Source of the DNA: Serratia proteamaculans
GTDB taxonomy: Bacteria > Pseudomonadota > Gammaproteobacteria > Enterobacterales > Enterobacteriaceae
Assembly (NCBI RefSeq): GCF_008830365.1
Contig: NZ_WBKI01000003.1
Span: 431,990-495,989 of the forward strand
Length of the DNA: 64,000 nt
Direction: 5' to 3'
The number at the start of each line of letters is the position of its first letter. Within the stretch, counting starts at the first letter, position 1. Both the position numbers and the translations under genes were made by a program. The notes under the pieces were generated by a model that made no database searches, was not told the origin of the DNA, and saw only the letters and a list, made by a program, of their open reading frames with translations. Shown here one piece after another: positions 9,965-20,911 of the stretch.

Positions 9965-10273
9965 ATGAAACCGTCCCGCCTGTTACTGCCCCTGACGCTG
10001 GTCACGCTGCTTAGTGCCTGTGGCATGATGACCACTACGCCAAAAGCCCCGCCGGCACCCACCGGGCAAGCGCAAGAGATCACCCGGGCGCAAACCGGCA
10101 GTCTGGTGAAAATGGGCACCACCAGCGCGCTGGTCCGCGGTAGTCCAATGGATGTAGAGGCGGAAATTCAGAAGAAAGCCAACGCCAGCGGTGCACGCTA
10201 TTACATGATCATGATGAACAGTGAAACCGTGGTTCCCGGCCAATGGTATTCGCAAGCGATCCTGTACCGGTAA
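9965..10273 (+). CDS. bsmA: DUF1471 lipoprotein BsmA (YjfO)
   Basis: The 102-residue protein begins MKPSRLLLPLTLV and has a lipobox LLSAC with the lipidated Cys at residue 19, so it is a lipoprotein. The DUF1471 domain follows (LVKMGTTSALVRGSP, KANASGARYYMIMMNSE, ending SQAILYR). In E. coli BsmA affects biofilm formation through stress response. ATG 9965 is preferred to the GTG at 9959 because of the aggtgcct spacing and the signal peptide. It lies between divergent yjfP and yjfN. Confidence 0.88.
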   Translation: MKPSRLLLPLTLVTLLSACGMMTTTPKAPPAPTGQAQEITRAQTGSLVKMGTTSALVRGSPMDVEAEIQKKANASGARYYMIMMNSETVVPGQWYSQAILYR

Positions 10274-10395
10274 ACGCTGGAGTTTTAAAAAGATTTACAT
10301 TGGCTTTGCACAGACTGAAGTTGGCTGTTGCACACTGGCGGTCAGCGCGCCGCAGCCTGCGGGCGTGGATCCAAGATCCGACCAAGGGGAACGCC

Positions 10396-10671
10396 ATGAC
10401 ACGCTCCGCCGCACTCACCGCCCTCCTGCTTTCAATGGGGTTACTCAGCGCCAGCGCCCAATCTGCTGAATTGGCGCCCGCAGACCGCGTTACGCCGCTT
10501 AGCGAAATTGCGGAAATCACCCTGAATAATCTGTCCGGCTCGCCTCAGGATGTCGAACAATTGATTGCCCGCAAGGCTGATGAGCATGGCGCGAGCTATT
10601 ACCGGATCCTGCGGCTGGAAGAACAGGCGCATCAGCCAGGCTGGTGCGCCTCGGCAATACTCTATCTTTAG
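10396..10671 (+). CDS. yjfN: DUF1471 periplasmic protein YjfN
   Basis: The 91-residue exported protein has a signal peptide (residues 1-23, ending SASAQSA) and a DUF1471 domain: VTPLSEIAEITLNNLSG, ARKADEHGASYYRILRLEE, ending ASAILYL. In E. coli YjfN has been reported to activate the periplasmic protease DegP. The RBS is aagggga before ATG 10396; the open frame extends further upstream without a better start. It overlaps the convergent yjfL by four bases and may be co-transcribed with bsmA (122-base gap). Confidence 0.85.
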   Translation: MTRSAALTALLLSMGLLSASAQSAELAPADRVTPLSEIAEITLNNLSGSPQDVEQLIARKADEHGASYYRILRLEEQAHQPGWCASAILYL

Positions 10672-11066
10672 TAGGTCATACAGGCCGCATTCAACACGCC
10701 GCCACTGATCGATACGCCCCCCAGGAAAATCCCGGCAGCTACGTGATTAGCTTCAATCTTGTCACTGATACGCGGCATGTAGATTTTCACCGCCGCAAAC
10801 AGCAGCAGCTGTACCACCAATGCCACCACGCCCCATAACAGGTAGTCCAGCAGGCTGACTGAGTTGATCGCCGCACTGGCCAGCGGGATCACATAACCCA
10901 GGCAGGCACCGACAAAACCAAAGGCGGCTGACTGATTGTCGGCCTTGATCAACGCCCATTCGTCATGCGGCGTAATGCGGGTATAGACAAACAAAAACAC
11001 CAGAACCATGGCAAAGCCACTGAAGAAATAAGAGGCGAATGCCGCCAACGCGCTGAGAATATCCAT
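10668..11066 (-). CDS. yjfL: DUF350 inner membrane protein YjfL
   Basis: The 132-residue protein has four hydrophobic segments (residues about 10-28, 48-68, 74-95 and 108-128) and the DUF350 pattern, including AFGFVGACLGYVIPL and ANHVAAGIFLGGVSISGG. It matches E. coli YjfL in length. The function is unknown. In E. coli it lies in a cluster with yjfI, yjfJ, yjfK, yjfM and yjfC; none of those is beside it here. It is downstream of aidB on the same strand with an 86-base gap. Confidence 0.85.
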   Translation of the reverse strand: MDILSALAAFASYFFSGFAMVLVFLFVYTRITPHDEWALIKADNQSAAFGFVGACLGYVIPLASAAINSVSLLDYLLWGVVALVVQLLLFAAVKIYMPRISDKIEANHVAAGIFLGGVSISGGVLNAACMTY

Positions 11067-11152
11067 GTCATTTTCCTGGTCAGAGGTCAGTATCCCTTAC
11101 GGGCCAAGTGCTGAATTAAAAAGCTTTTCCCGCTGTAGCGCCACTGTTTTCC

Positions 11153-12787
11153 CTAGCCTCCCATCGCTCGGGCGAACAGCGTCTCGCACAGTCGGTCTGG
11201 TAATGCTCGTTCACCGCGGGCATCAAGCATCATTTGGCACCAGGCTTCCGCCAACGGCGGTGAACTGTAACGCAGAAGCTGTGCCGCGGCGAACAGATTG
11301 AATAACGCGCCGGTAACCGTCCGGCCCTGCTCTTCCTGGGGTTTGCGCATCAACTGGAGCAGACGTCGCCATTGGTGATCAAAGTGGCGGTTCTGTCCCC
11401 TGACCTCGCCAAACTCAAGCTCCAGCGCCTCCTGCACCACCGGCAACTTTCCCCAGGCCCGCATCACGTCCAGACACATAATATTGCCGGAACCTTCCCA
11501 GATACTGTTCACCGGCATTTCACGGTACAGCCGCGGCAGTTCACTCTCTTCACAGTAGCCAATACCACCCAGCGCCTCCATCGCTTCACCGATAAAAGGG
11601 ATGCCCTGTCGGCAGACTTCAAACTTCGCCGCCGGGGTCATCACCCGACACAGCGCCTGTTCCAAAGGGGCTCCGACGCCGATGCTGTCATAGGCTCGCG
11701 CCAGGCGCATCAGGGCCGCCGTTTGCCCCTCCAGCCGCAGCGCCATCCGTGCCAACACCTGACGCATCATCGGTTGTTCGATCAAGGGTTTGCCGAACGC
11801 CTGCCGCTGCAGAGCGTGGTATAACGCCACCGATAGCCCGCGCCGCATCAAACCCTGGCTGCCCAACGCACAGTCAAAGCGCGTCAGACCGCCCATTTTC
11901 AGGATATGCCGCACGCCATCTCCTTCCTCGCCCACCAGCCAGGCGCTGGCATCCTGAAACTCCACCTCACCGCTGGCATTGGAACGATTACCCAGTTTAT
12001 CCTTCAACCGCTCCAGCCGTATGGCGTTGCGCGTGCCGTCCGGCAAAATACGCGGCAGAAAGAAGCAGGACAAACCGCCATCGGCCTGCGCCAGCACCAG
12101 ATGCGCATCGCTTTGCGGCACCGAGAAGAACCATTTATGCCCCACCAGTCGGTAAGCCTCCCCCGGGCCGCGGGCCGCTAACGGGCTGGCGGTGGTGGTA
12201 TTGCTCAATACGTCGGAACCGCCCTGTTTTTCAGTCATCCCCATGCCAATCAACAAACCGCGCTTTTGCCCACCGGGCAACAAATGCGCATCATAACGGT
12301 CGGAAAGCAGCGGCGTCAGCCAAGATTGGAATTCTGCAGGTAATGAGCGCTGCAGCAGTGGAATAGCGCCAAAAGTCATGGTCACTGGACACAGGGTGCC
12401 GGCTTCGACCTGGGCATGCAGTACAAAGCGCGCAGCGCGTGCCACAAACGAACCAATGCGGGCATCCTCCTGCCACGGCAGGTTATGCACCCGGTTGGCA
12501 ATCAGGCCCTGCATCAGGATATGCCAGGCGGGATGGAAACGGACATCGTCCAACCGCTGGCCGGTGGCATCATAGCGCAGCAGCTCCGGCGGATTGGCAT
12601 TGGCCAGTCGCCCCAGCTCCAGTGACTCCTGGGTGCCCAACTGTTGGCCCAGTGAGGCCAGCACCTCGACATCCCAACCGGCTTGTTCGCGCTGTACCGC
12701 TTCATGCAGCGGCGTATCGGACAGGAACAAATTACTGTTCCCCAGTGGCTTCGGCTGATTAAAAACGGTGTGTGTATTCCAGACCAT
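11153..12787 (-). CDS. aidB: Acyl-CoA dehydrogenase-like adaptive response protein AidB
   Basis: AidB is an FAD-binding acyl-CoA dehydrogenase homologue that binds DNA and is induced by alkylation in E. coli through Ada. The 544-residue length matches (541). Recognised segments are MTEKQGGSDVLSNTT, GHKWFFSVPQSDAHLVLAQ, KLGNRSNASGEVEF, EALGGIGYCEE and SIWEGSGNIMCLDVMRA. The C-terminal helical domain thought to bind DNA is present. I did not identify an Ada box upstream. It is the last gene before the minus-strand rlmB-rnr-nsrR block, separated by about 130 bases with a hairpin. Confidence 0.93.
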   Translation of the reverse strand: MVWNTHTVFNQPKPLGNSNLFLSDTPLHEAVQREQAGWDVEVLASLGQQLGTQESLELGRLANANPPELLRYDATGQRLDDVRFHPAWHILMQGLIANRVHNLPWQEDARIGSFVARAARFVLHAQVEAGTLCPVTMTFGAIPLLQRSLPAEFQSWLTPLLSDRYDAHLLPGGQKRGLLIGMGMTEKQGGSDVLSNTTTASPLAARGPGEAYRLVGHKWFFSVPQSDAHLVLAQADGGLSCFFLPRILPDGTRNAIRLERLKDKLGNRSNASGEVEFQDASAWLVGEEGDGVRHILKMGGLTRFDCALGSQGLMRRGLSVALYHALQRQAFGKPLIEQPMMRQVLARMALRLEGQTAALMRLARAYDSIGVGAPLEQALCRVMTPAAKFEVCRQGIPFIGEAMEALGGIGYCEESELPRLYREMPVNSIWEGSGNIMCLDVMRAWGKLPVVQEALELEFGEVRGQNRHFDHQWRRLLQLMRKPQEEQGRTVTGALFNLFAAAQLLRYSSPPLAEAWCQMMLDARGERALPDRLCETLFARAMGG

Positions 12788-12882
12788 GGGCTTGCTCCCT
12801 GATAAAAGCGTCAGGAGTAATTATGGTCGTCAGGGGGATTTCTGCCGCAGGTAAGATCACAGGGTGGGAATTGAGAAAGTAA

Positions 12883-12908
12883 TAAGGGCGCAAAATTCTG
12901 CGCCCTTA
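12883..12908 (-). terminator. Hairpin after rlmB
   Basis: The arms TAAGGGCGCA (12883-12892) and TGCGCCCTTA (12899-12908) form a 10-bp stem with a 6-base loop, directly after the rlmB stop. The downstream T-run on the minus strand is broken (TTACTTTCT), so it may be a moderate terminator. Confidence 0.6.
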
Positions 12909-12916
12909 CCGGTAAA

Positions 12917-13648
12917 TCAGCTGCGCTGACGCACCGCTTCAAACAGACAGATGCCGGTGGCGACTGAAACGTTCAGTGAAGATACCGTGCCTGCCATCGG
13001 GATGCTGATCAACTCATCGCAGTGCTCGCGAGTCAGGCGACGCATGCCTTCGCCTTCCGCGCCCATCACCAGCGCCATTGGGCCAGTCATTTTGCTCTGG
13101 AACAAGGTGTGGTCCGCTTCGCCGGCAGTACCGACGACCCAGACGTTCATTTCCTGCAGCAAACGCAGGGTTCGCGCCAGGTTGGTCACGCGAATCAACG
13201 GAACGTTTTCCGCCGCGCCGCAGGCCACTTTTTTGGCCGTGGCATTCAACTGGGCAGAACGATCGCGCGGAACAATGACCGCGTGTACACCGGCCGCATC
13301 GGCGCTGCGAAGACAGGCCCCGAGGTTATGCGGGTCGGTCACGCCATCCAGCACCAGCAGGAACGGCGTATCCACGCTTTCAAGCAACTTCGGCAAGTCA
13401 TTTTCCTGATACTGACGCCCTTCGCGCACCCGGGCGATAATGCCCTGATGCACCGCGCCCTCGACTTTCTCATCCAGCCACTGGCGGTTTGCCACCTGGA
13501 TCACAATGCCGGTCGCTTCCAGCTCGGCAATCAACGGCTGCAAGCGGCGATCGTCACGCCCTTTGAGGATAAACACTTCCAGGAAGCGTTGCGGATCGTT
13601 GTCTAACAGGGCCTTGACGGCATGAATACCGTAAATAATTTCGCTCAT
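12917..13648 (-). CDS. rlmB: 23S rRNA (guanosine-2'-O-)-methyltransferase RlmB
   Basis: RlmB methylates the 2'-OH of G2251 in the peptidyl-transferase P loop of 23S rRNA, using S-adenosylmethionine. The 243-residue length equals E. coli. The N-terminal substrate-binding domain ([10 protein letters not shown]) is followed by the SPOUT domain: [16 protein letters not shown] (motif 1), [10 protein letters not shown] (motif 2) and [15 protein letters not shown] (motif 3 with the knot). It lies directly downstream of rnr and is co-transcribed with nsrR-rnr. Confidence 0.96.
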   Translation of the reverse strand: MSEIIYGIHAVKALLDNDPQRFLEVFILKGRDDRRLQPLIAELEATGIVIQVANRQWLDEKVEGAVHQGIIARVREGRQYQENDLPKLLESVDTPFLLVLDGVTDPHNLGACLRSADAAGVHAVIVPRDRSAQLNATAKKVACGAAENVPLIRVTNLARTLRLLQEMNVWVVGTAGEADHTLFQSKMTGPMALVMGAEGEGMRRLTREHCDELISIPMAGTVSSLNVSVATGICLFEAVRQRS

Positions 13649-13666
13649 GATGCTCTTTTAACTGTG

Positions 13667-13686
13667 CGGCTGGCGTATGCCAGCCG
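13667..13686 (-). other. Hairpin between rnr and rlmB
   Basis: CGGCTGGC-GTAT-GCCAGCCG forms an 8-bp stem with a 4-base loop in the 59-base gap. No T-run follows on the minus strand, so RNA processing or mild attenuation is more likely than full termination. Confidence 0.5.
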
Positions 13687-13707
13687 GTGATAATGACGTG
13701 TGGCAGA

Positions 13708-16194
13708 TTAAGCCTGCTCAGCACCTTTCTTCTTGCCGGCGCGTTTGGCCTTGGTCGCCGACGCTATTTTCCGGGTTTTGTCGGACACTTTCTTGGCTTT
13801 CGCCTTTTTGTCTTTCTTCACCTTGTCAGCGGGTTTGGCTTCGTCTTTACGGAAGGCGCTGTCAGGTTCAAAATTGGCTGGCGCTTTGCCACCACGACGT
13901 TTGCGTGGCGCAGAAGTACGGCCTGCACCGGCCCCGCCACGCAGAGTGCGTTGGCCACCATTCTTGGCACGATCGCGTTCGGTTTTGCCTTCACCACGCG
14001 GTTTGCGAGTGCTGGAGACCAGAGCGAAGTCGATTTTACGCTCGTCCATATGCACCGCTTCAACGCGGATCTCCACCGTATCGCCCAGGCGATAAACCAC
14101 GCCGGAGGATTCGCCAATCAGACGCTGACCGATATTATCGTAGCGATAATAGTCATTATCCAGCGATGATACGTGCACCAGACCGTCGATAAACAAATCA
14201 TTCAGGCGGACGAAGAAACCAAAGCCGGTCACGCTGGCAATAATACCGCTGAACACTTCGCCAACGTGATCCTGCATAAAGTCGCATTTCAGCCAGTCGG
14301 CCACGTTACGCGTAGCTTCATCAGCACGGCGTTCGGCCATCGAACAGTGTTCGCCCAGCTGCAGCATTTCTTCAAACTCGCTGTGCCAGCCACCGGTCGG
14401 CGTCCAGCGCTCTTTCGGCTCGCCGTGCTCTTTAGCCAGCTGATATTTGATCGCGCGGTGCATCGCCAGATCCGGGTAACGGCGGATCGGTGAGGTGAAG
14501 TGGCCATAAGAAGCCAGCGCCAGACCAAAGTGGCCCCGGTTTTCCGGATCGTAGACGGCCTGCTTCATGGAGCGCAACAGCATGGTTTGCAACATTTCAT
14601 GGTCAGGACGTTCGGACACTTCATCCATCAAGGTAGCGTAGTCCTTCGGCTGCGGCTTGTTACCGCCGCCCAACGTCAGACCCAGTTCGCCCAACACGCT
14701 GCGCAATGCGGTAATGTGATCGTCGCTCGGACGATCGTGCACACGGAACAGCGCCGGCTCGTTATTCTTCTCAACGAAGCGCGCCGCGGCGACGTTCGCC
14801 ATAATCATGCACTCTTCGATCAGCTTGTGGGCGTCGTTACGCACCGTTGGCTCTACGCGCTCAATACGGCGTTCGGCGTTGAAGATAAACTTGGCTTCTT
14901 CGGTTTCGAAAGCAATACCGCCACGTTCGGCACGCGCCTGATCCAGCACCTTGTACATGGTGTGCAGTTCCTCCAGGTGCTTGACCAGCGGGTGATAATG
15001 CTCACGCAGCTCCTGATCGCCCTGCAAGATGTGCCAGACTTTGTTGTAGGTTAAACGGGCATGAGAACTCATTACCGCTTCATAGAATTTGGCCGTCGAC
15101 AGACGCCCCTGCGCGGAGATGGTCATCTCACACACCATACACAGGCGGTCAACCTGCGGGTTAAGCGAGCACAGGCCGTTGGACAGCACTTCCGGCAGCA
15201 TCGGGATAACCTCCGACGGGAAGTACACCGAAGTCGCACGGTTACGCGCTTCGTCATCCAGCGCCGTGCGCGGACGTACGTAGTAGCTGACGTCGGCAAT
15301 AGCTACCCACAGGCGCCAGCCACCACCGCGTTTCTTCTCGCAGTAAACCGCATCATCGAAATCGCGCGCGTCTTCACCATCAATAGTCACCAGCGGTAAC
15401 TGACGCAGATCGACACGGCCTTTCTTGGCGGCTTCCGGTACCTGTTCGCTGAGGTCGGCAACCTGTTTTTCTACCTGTGGTGGCCAGACATGCGGGATCT
15501 CATGGGTGCGCAGAGCGATATCCACCGCCATGCTGGTGCCCATTTTATCGCCGAGGATCTCAACGATCTTACCCACCGCTTTGGTACGGCGGGTCGGACG
15601 CTGGGTCAGCTCAACCACCACCATAAAGCCCATGCGCGCACCGCTGGCGGCCTCGGCAGGGATCAGGATGTCAAAGCTCAGGCGGCTGTCGTCCGGCACC
15701 ACAAAGCCGGTACCGGCGTCCATAAAGAAGCGGCCGACGATTTGGCTGGTTTTTGGCACCAATACGCGGACGATACGCGCTTCACGGCGGCCCTTACGGT
15801 CTGCAGCCATTGCCTGTGCCAGCACCACATCACCGTGGATCGCCATTTTCATCTGCTCGGCTGACAGATACAGGTCGTCTTTGCTGCCTTCAATACGCAG
15901 GAAACCAAAGCCATCACGGTGACCGATAACGGTGCCGCGCAGCAGATCAAGACGTTCCGGCAGTGCATAACACTGGCGGCGGGTAAAGATTAACTGACCG
16001 TCACGCTCCATCGCACGCAGACGGCGGCGCAACGCTTCTAAAGGTTCTTCACCGGTTAAATTCAGCTCTTTGGCCAGCTCTTCGCGGCTAGCCGGCGTTT
16101 CTCTTTTCGCCAGATGGGCCAGAATGAATTCACGGCTTGGGATTGGGGATTCATATTTTTCTGCTTCTCGTTCCAGGAATGGATCTTGTGACAT
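13708..16194 (-). CDS. rnr: Exoribonuclease R (RNase R)
   Basis: RNase R is a processive 3'-to-5' exoribonuclease able to degrade structured RNA; it acts in rRNA quality control, tmRNA maturation and cold adaptation. The 828-residue protein has an N-terminal helix-turn-helix ([16 protein letters not shown]), two cold-shock domains, the RNB catalytic domain with [15 protein letters not shown] (metal-binding aspartates), an S1 domain ([19 protein letters not shown]) and a lysine-rich tail from about residue 750 ([16 protein letters not shown]) that binds RNA or ribosomes. It follows nsrR by 59 bases in one operon. Confidence 0.96.
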   Translation of the reverse strand: MSQDPFLEREAEKYESPIPSREFILAHLAKRETPASREELAKELNLTGEEPLEALRRRLRAMERDGQLIFTRRQCYALPERLDLLRGTVIGHRDGFGFLRIEGSKDDLYLSAEQMKMAIHGDVVLAQAMAADRKGRREARIVRVLVPKTSQIVGRFFMDAGTGFVVPDDSRLSFDILIPAEAASGARMGFMVVVELTQRPTRRTKAVGKIVEILGDKMGTSMAVDIALRTHEIPHVWPPQVEKQVADLSEQVPEAAKKGRVDLRQLPLVTIDGEDARDFDDAVYCEKKRGGGWRLWVAIADVSYYVRPRTALDDEARNRATSVYFPSEVIPMLPEVLSNGLCSLNPQVDRLCMVCEMTISAQGRLSTAKFYEAVMSSHARLTYNKVWHILQGDQELREHYHPLVKHLEELHTMYKVLDQARAERGGIAFETEEAKFIFNAERRIERVEPTVRNDAHKLIEECMIMANVAAARFVEKNNEPALFRVHDRPSDDHITALRSVLGELGLTLGGGNKPQPKDYATLMDEVSERPDHEMLQTMLLRSMKQAVYDPENRGHFGLALASYGHFTSPIRRYPDLAMHRAIKYQLAKEHGEPKERWTPTGGWHSEFEEMLQLGEHCSMAERRADEATRNVADWLKCDFMQDHVGEVFSGIIASVTGFGFFVRLNDLFIDGLVHVSSLDNDYYRYDNIGQRLIGESSGVVYRLGDTVEIRVEAVHMDERKIDFALVSSTRKPRGEGKTERDRAKNGGQRTLRGGAGAGRTSAPRKRRGGKAPANFEPDSAFRKDEAKPADKVKKDKKAKAKKVSDKTRKIASATKAKRAGKKKGAEQA

Positions 16195-16253
16195 TGCGGT
16201 TCCTCCGTTGTCATCAGCAGGGTGCCACTGAGCCTTGTCTTCTCAGCGACGCT

Positions 16254-16679
16254 TTATTCGACAAGCAATAGCTTGTAGAGCGATGGATTGTCTTCGACCA
16301 TATCGGCCAGCGTATGGCTGTCCAGCTCTTCAAGGAAATTCTGTACGCCCTGTTGCAGCACCAGTTTCAGGCGGCAAGCAGGGGTTATGTGGCAAAAGTT
16401 ACTGCTGCAGTTAACCAGTGAGAGCGGCTCCAGCGCCCTGACGACATCGCCGAGGCGAATGGTTTCGGCCGGTTTGCCCAAACGGATGCCACCGTTCTTA
16501 CCGCGCACTGCGGTCACAAACCCAACCCGGCTTAACTGATTGATGATCTTTACCATATGGTTTCTGGACACGCCGTAGACCTCGGTAACTTCCGAGATGC
16601 TGGTCATTTTGTCCGGTGGCAGCGAGGCCATGTAGATCAACGCCCGCAGGCCGTAATCAGTAAAACTTGTTAACTGCAC
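16254..16679 (-). CDS. nsrR: Nitric-oxide-sensing Rrf2 repressor NsrR
   Basis: NsrR is an iron-sulfur transcriptional repressor that loses DNA binding when nitric oxide reacts with its cluster. The 141-residue product starts at GTG ([16 protein letters not shown]), has the Rrf2 winged-helix segment ([33 protein letters not shown]) and three cluster cysteines at residues 91, 96 and 102, spaced as in known NsrR proteins. It is the first gene of nsrR-rnr-rlmB. A matching operator lies before ytfE in this window. The 233-base gap to purA contains the purA terminator and presumably the nsrR promoter. Confidence 0.96.
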   Translation of the reverse strand: MQLTSFTDYGLRALIYMASLPPDKMTSISEVTEVYGVSRNHMVKIINQLSRVGFVTAVRGKNGGIRLGKPAETIRLGDVVRALEPLSLVNCSSNFCHITPACRLKLVLQQGVQNFLEELDSHTLADMVEDNPSLYKLLLVE

Positions 16680-16863
16680 ATCTACCTCTGGGTATCATTT
16701 TACCCGTCTGATACGCCGATTTTCGGCATTATTCAAAAGATTACTTATTGGATAATAAACCAGCCAGAGAGTTCGCCGCTAATTATTTAGCGTATCTCGG
16801 GCACTGGACAGGTTAAAGAAAGGATTTTTCGAAGTGAAACCGCAACCGGGGAGAAAAATGATA

Positions 16864-16895
16864 AAAACAAACCGGGACATAGCCCGGTTTGTTTT
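16864..16895. terminator. Terminator after purA
   Basis: AAAACAAACCGGG (16864-16876) and CCCGGTTTGTTTT (16883-16895) form a perfect 13-bp stem with a 6-base loop and A/T-rich flanks. It serves the minus-strand purA transcript and can act in both directions. Confidence 0.9.
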
Positions 16896-16912
16896 ACTAC
16901 AGCAAGGCCAGA

Positions 16913-18265
<1,353 letters not shown>

Positions 18266-18308
18266 TCAGCACTTTTAGCATAGGGTTGCATATTTTTTAG
18301 GCTAAACT

Positions 18309-18509
18309 TTAAACCCCTGCGTGTGTACGCAACATGTAGTAGATCACGCAGCCCGCAACCACTATTCCACCGCCAAATCGACGCAGTGTTGCGTCAGGAA
18401 ACTGGGTCATCGCCAGTATCATTTTACGCCAGGCCTGCGGGAACAACATCGGGCCCAAGCCTTCCAGCACCAAAACCAGCCCAAGTGCCAGCCAGATCGT
18501 TGAATTCAT
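18309..18509 (-). CDS. yjeT: DUF2065 small membrane protein YjeT
   Basis: This is a 66-residue protein with two hydrophobic segments (STIWLALGLVLVLEGLGPML and GGGIVVAGCVIYYML) typical of DUF2065. The function is unknown. It lies between hflC and purA, exactly as in E. coli, where it belongs to the end of the large hfl superoperon. Here a strong terminator separates it from hflC. Confidence 0.88.
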   Translation of the reverse strand: MNSTIWLALGLVLVLEGLGPMLFPQAWRKMILAMTQFPDATLRRFGGGIVVAGCVIYYMLRTHAGV

Positions 18510-18520
18510 CAGTGACTCCC

Positions 18521-18552
18521 AAAAAGAAAGGGCCCGCGTTTAAACGGGCCCT
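18521..18552 (-). terminator. Terminator after hflC
   Basis: On the minus strand AGGGCCCG and CGGGCCCT close a stem around TTTAAACG, followed by TTTCTTTTT. It lies between the hflC stop and yjeT and probably ends the hfq-hflX-hflK-hflC transcript. Confidence 0.85.
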
Positions 18553-18572
18553 CGATCATTAACCTGTCGTGG

Positions 18573-19580
18573 TTACTTGCGCACGGAATCAGGCGACTTC
18601 ATATAGCGGAAGAAATCGCTGTCCGGGCTCAGTACCATCACATCCTGGTTACTGCTGCTGAAGCTGGTTTCATAAGCACGCAGGCTACGGATGAAGGCGT
18701 AGAAGTCTGGATCCTGGCTGAATGCGTTAGCAAACAGTTTGGCCGCTTCGGCATTACCGTCACCACGAGTGATACGCGCCGTACGTTCGGCTTCTGCCAG
18801 GGTACGAGTCACTTCATAGTCTGCAGTCGCGCGCAGCTTCTCAGCCTCTTCCTGACCCTGTGAACGGTGACGACGGGCTACCGCTTCACGCTCGGCGCGC
18901 ATACGTTGGTAGATTGCATCAGACACTTCGGCCGGCAGGTTGATCTGCTTGATACGCACGTCGATCACTTCGATACCCAATGCCGCCATGCTGTTCGGGT
19001 TAACCTTCGGCAGTTTGCCGGTGGTTTCCTTTTCAACACGCGCCGCCGCAGAGGCGATAGCGTCATCGGCTTCGGTGGTCGCCACTTCCTGGTCATCACC
19101 CACGGTACCGGTGTTCAGCGCGTCACGTACGTCGGACATCAGCTTGCCGCGCGAGTCGGTTACGATGTCTTTCACATCCAGACGACCAATCTCGGAACGC
19201 AGACGGTCACTGAATTTACGTTTCAGCAGCACTTCGGCCTGTGAAACATCACCGCCGCCGGTTGCCAGGTAGTAACGGCTGAAATCGCTGATACGCCATT
19301 TCAGGTAGGAATCGACGATCAGGTCTTTCTTCTCGCTGGTAACAAAGCGGTCAGCCTGGTTGTCCATAGTCTGGATACGTGCGTCCAGCGTTTTCACTGA
19401 CTCAATGAACGGGATCTTGAAGTGCAGACCCGGCGCATAAACCAGCGGTTTATTGTCGCTGTCACGCAGTACCTTGCCAAAACGCAGCACGATGCCACGC
19501 TGACCTTCCTGAACCACGAACAGAGAGGCGTACAACGCCACCAGCACCGCGAGGACGATTACTACAAAAGACTTACGCAT
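18573..19580 (-). CDS. hflC: FtsH protease modulator HflC
   Basis: HflC is an SPFH/band-7 protein that forms the large periplasmic HflKC cage around the membrane protease FtsH and limits its action on substrates such as SecY and lambda CII. The 335-residue product has an N-terminal membrane anchor (SFVVIVLAVLVALYASLFVV), the SPFH domain (QRGIVLRFGKVL, GLHFKIPFIESVKTLD) and a long alanine/glutamate-rich coiled region (ARRHRSQGQEEAEKLR). It follows hflK by three bases. Confidence 0.96.
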   Translation of the reverse strand: MRKSFVVIVLAVLVALYASLFVVQEGQRGIVLRFGKVLRDSDNKPLVYAPGLHFKIPFIESVKTLDARIQTMDNQADRFVTSEKKDLIVDSYLKWRISDFSRYYLATGGGDVSQAEVLLKRKFSDRLRSEIGRLDVKDIVTDSRGKLMSDVRDALNTGTVGDDQEVATTEADDAIASAAARVEKETTGKLPKVNPNSMAALGIEVIDVRIKQINLPAEVSDAIYQRMRAEREAVARRHRSQGQEEAEKLRATADYEVTRTLAEAERTARITRGDGNAEAAKLFANAFSQDPDFYAFIRSLRAYETSFSSSNQDVMVLSPDSDFFRYMKSPDSVRK

Positions 19581-19583
19581 TGA

Positions 19584-20843
19584 TTATTCTCTCCCTACGC
19601 GAGTGGTGTCGTCACGCTGTGCATTAGCCCGGCGCTGGTCCATGACCGAGCCGTTGCTGGTGCGCTGGCTGCTGGAGCTGGCGCCGCTGTTGGCAGATGT
19701 ACCCGGGTTGAGACGAATCAGGCTGGTGTCTTTACTGCCGTCAGCTGCCGCGCCGGCTTGGCCACGCAGCATTTGATCCAGTGGCAACACCATCAGATTA
19801 TTGCCTTTGTCATTCACCAACACCTTACGGGTGTGGCTCAGGACTTTTTCCATGGTTTCGATATACAGACGCTCGCGGGTAATTTGCGGTGCAGACTTGT
19901 ATTCCGGCAACAGCTTGGCAAAGCCAGCAACCTCACCCTGAGCTTCCAGGATGGTACGGTCTTTATACGCCTTGGCATCTTCTAGCAGACGCTGCGCCTG
20001 GCCGTTCGCACGTGGCTGAACTTCGTTGGCGTAAGCTTCTGCCTCACGGATGTACTGCTGCTCGTTTTCACGTGCGGCAATCGCATCATCAAATGCGGCT
20101 TTTACCTCTTCCGGCGGACGAGCGGCCTGGAAGTTGACGTCCAGCAGCGTGATGCCCATGTTGTACGGACGAATAGTTTCTTCCAGTACGCGTTGGGTAT
20201 CGCTACGCACGATAGTACGACCTTCGGTCAGGATCTTGTCCATGGTGTACTTGCCGATAACACCACGCAGGGCGCTGTCAGTAGCCTGGCTCAGGCTGTC
20301 GTCGGCATTGGTCACGCTGAACAGATACGCTTCCGGATTAGTTACGCGGTACTGCACGTTCATTTCTACGCGCACCACGTTCTCATCGGAGGTCAGCATC
20401 ACGCCAGAAGCGGCCAGTTCACGCACCGATTCCACGTTGACCGGACGAACTTCATCAATGAAGGTCGGTTTCCAGTTCAAACCTGGCTGTACCAGGTGAC
20501 TGAACTTGCCAAAACGAGTCACGACACCGCGCTCGGCTTCTTTGATGGTGTAGAAGCCGCTAGCGCCCCAAATCACCACCACCGCAACCGCGGCGATACC
20601 GATAATACGACCGCTGAGGCCAGGACCCGAGGCGCCCGTGCCGCCGCTGTTATTGCCATTGGAGCCTTTGCCCCCGCCCAAGCCGCTCAATTTCTTGCTC
20701 AGCTTGCGGAAGATATCGTCCAAATCAGGTGGCCCTTGATCGCGACCGCCTTTGTTATTACCGCCAGAGTTGCCGCCATTGTTATTGCTGCTCCCCCACG
20801 GGTCGCGGTCCTGTCCGTTATTACCGGGCTGATTCCACGCCAT
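19584..20843 (-). CDS. hflK: FtsH protease modulator HflK
   Basis: HflK is the partner of HflC in the FtsH holoenzyme. The 419-residue protein has a glycine/asparagine-rich cytoplasmic N-terminus (residues 1-75), a membrane segment (IIGIAAVAVVVIWGASGFYT), the SPFH domain (ERGVVTRFGKFSHLVQPGLN) and a coiled-coil region (EAYANEVQPRANGQAQRLLE). Length equals E. coli HflK. It is 68 bases after hflX and three bases before hflC. Confidence 0.96.
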   Translation of the reverse strand: MAWNQPGNNGQDRDPWGSSNNNGGNSGGNNKGGRDQGPPDLDDIFRKLSKKLSGLGGGKGSNGNNSGGTGASGPGLSGRIIGIAAVAVVVIWGASGFYTIKEAERGVVTRFGKFSHLVQPGLNWKPTFIDEVRPVNVESVRELAASGVMLTSDENVVRVEMNVQYRVTNPEAYLFSVTNADDSLSQATDSALRGVIGKYTMDKILTEGRTIVRSDTQRVLEETIRPYNMGITLLDVNFQAARPPEEVKAAFDDAIAARENEQQYIREAEAYANEVQPRANGQAQRLLEDAKAYKDRTILEAQGEVAGFAKLLPEYKSAPQITRERLYIETMEKVLSHTRKVLVNDKGNNLMVLPLDQMLRGQAGAAADGSKDTSLIRLNPGTSANSGASSSSQRTSNGSVMDQRRANAQRDDTTRVGRE

Positions 20844-20911
20844 GTTTTAGCTCCATATTCTGTGATTGGGTACTTCAGGCTTACGCGAAGCTCAAATGTA
20901 ACAGGATATGA

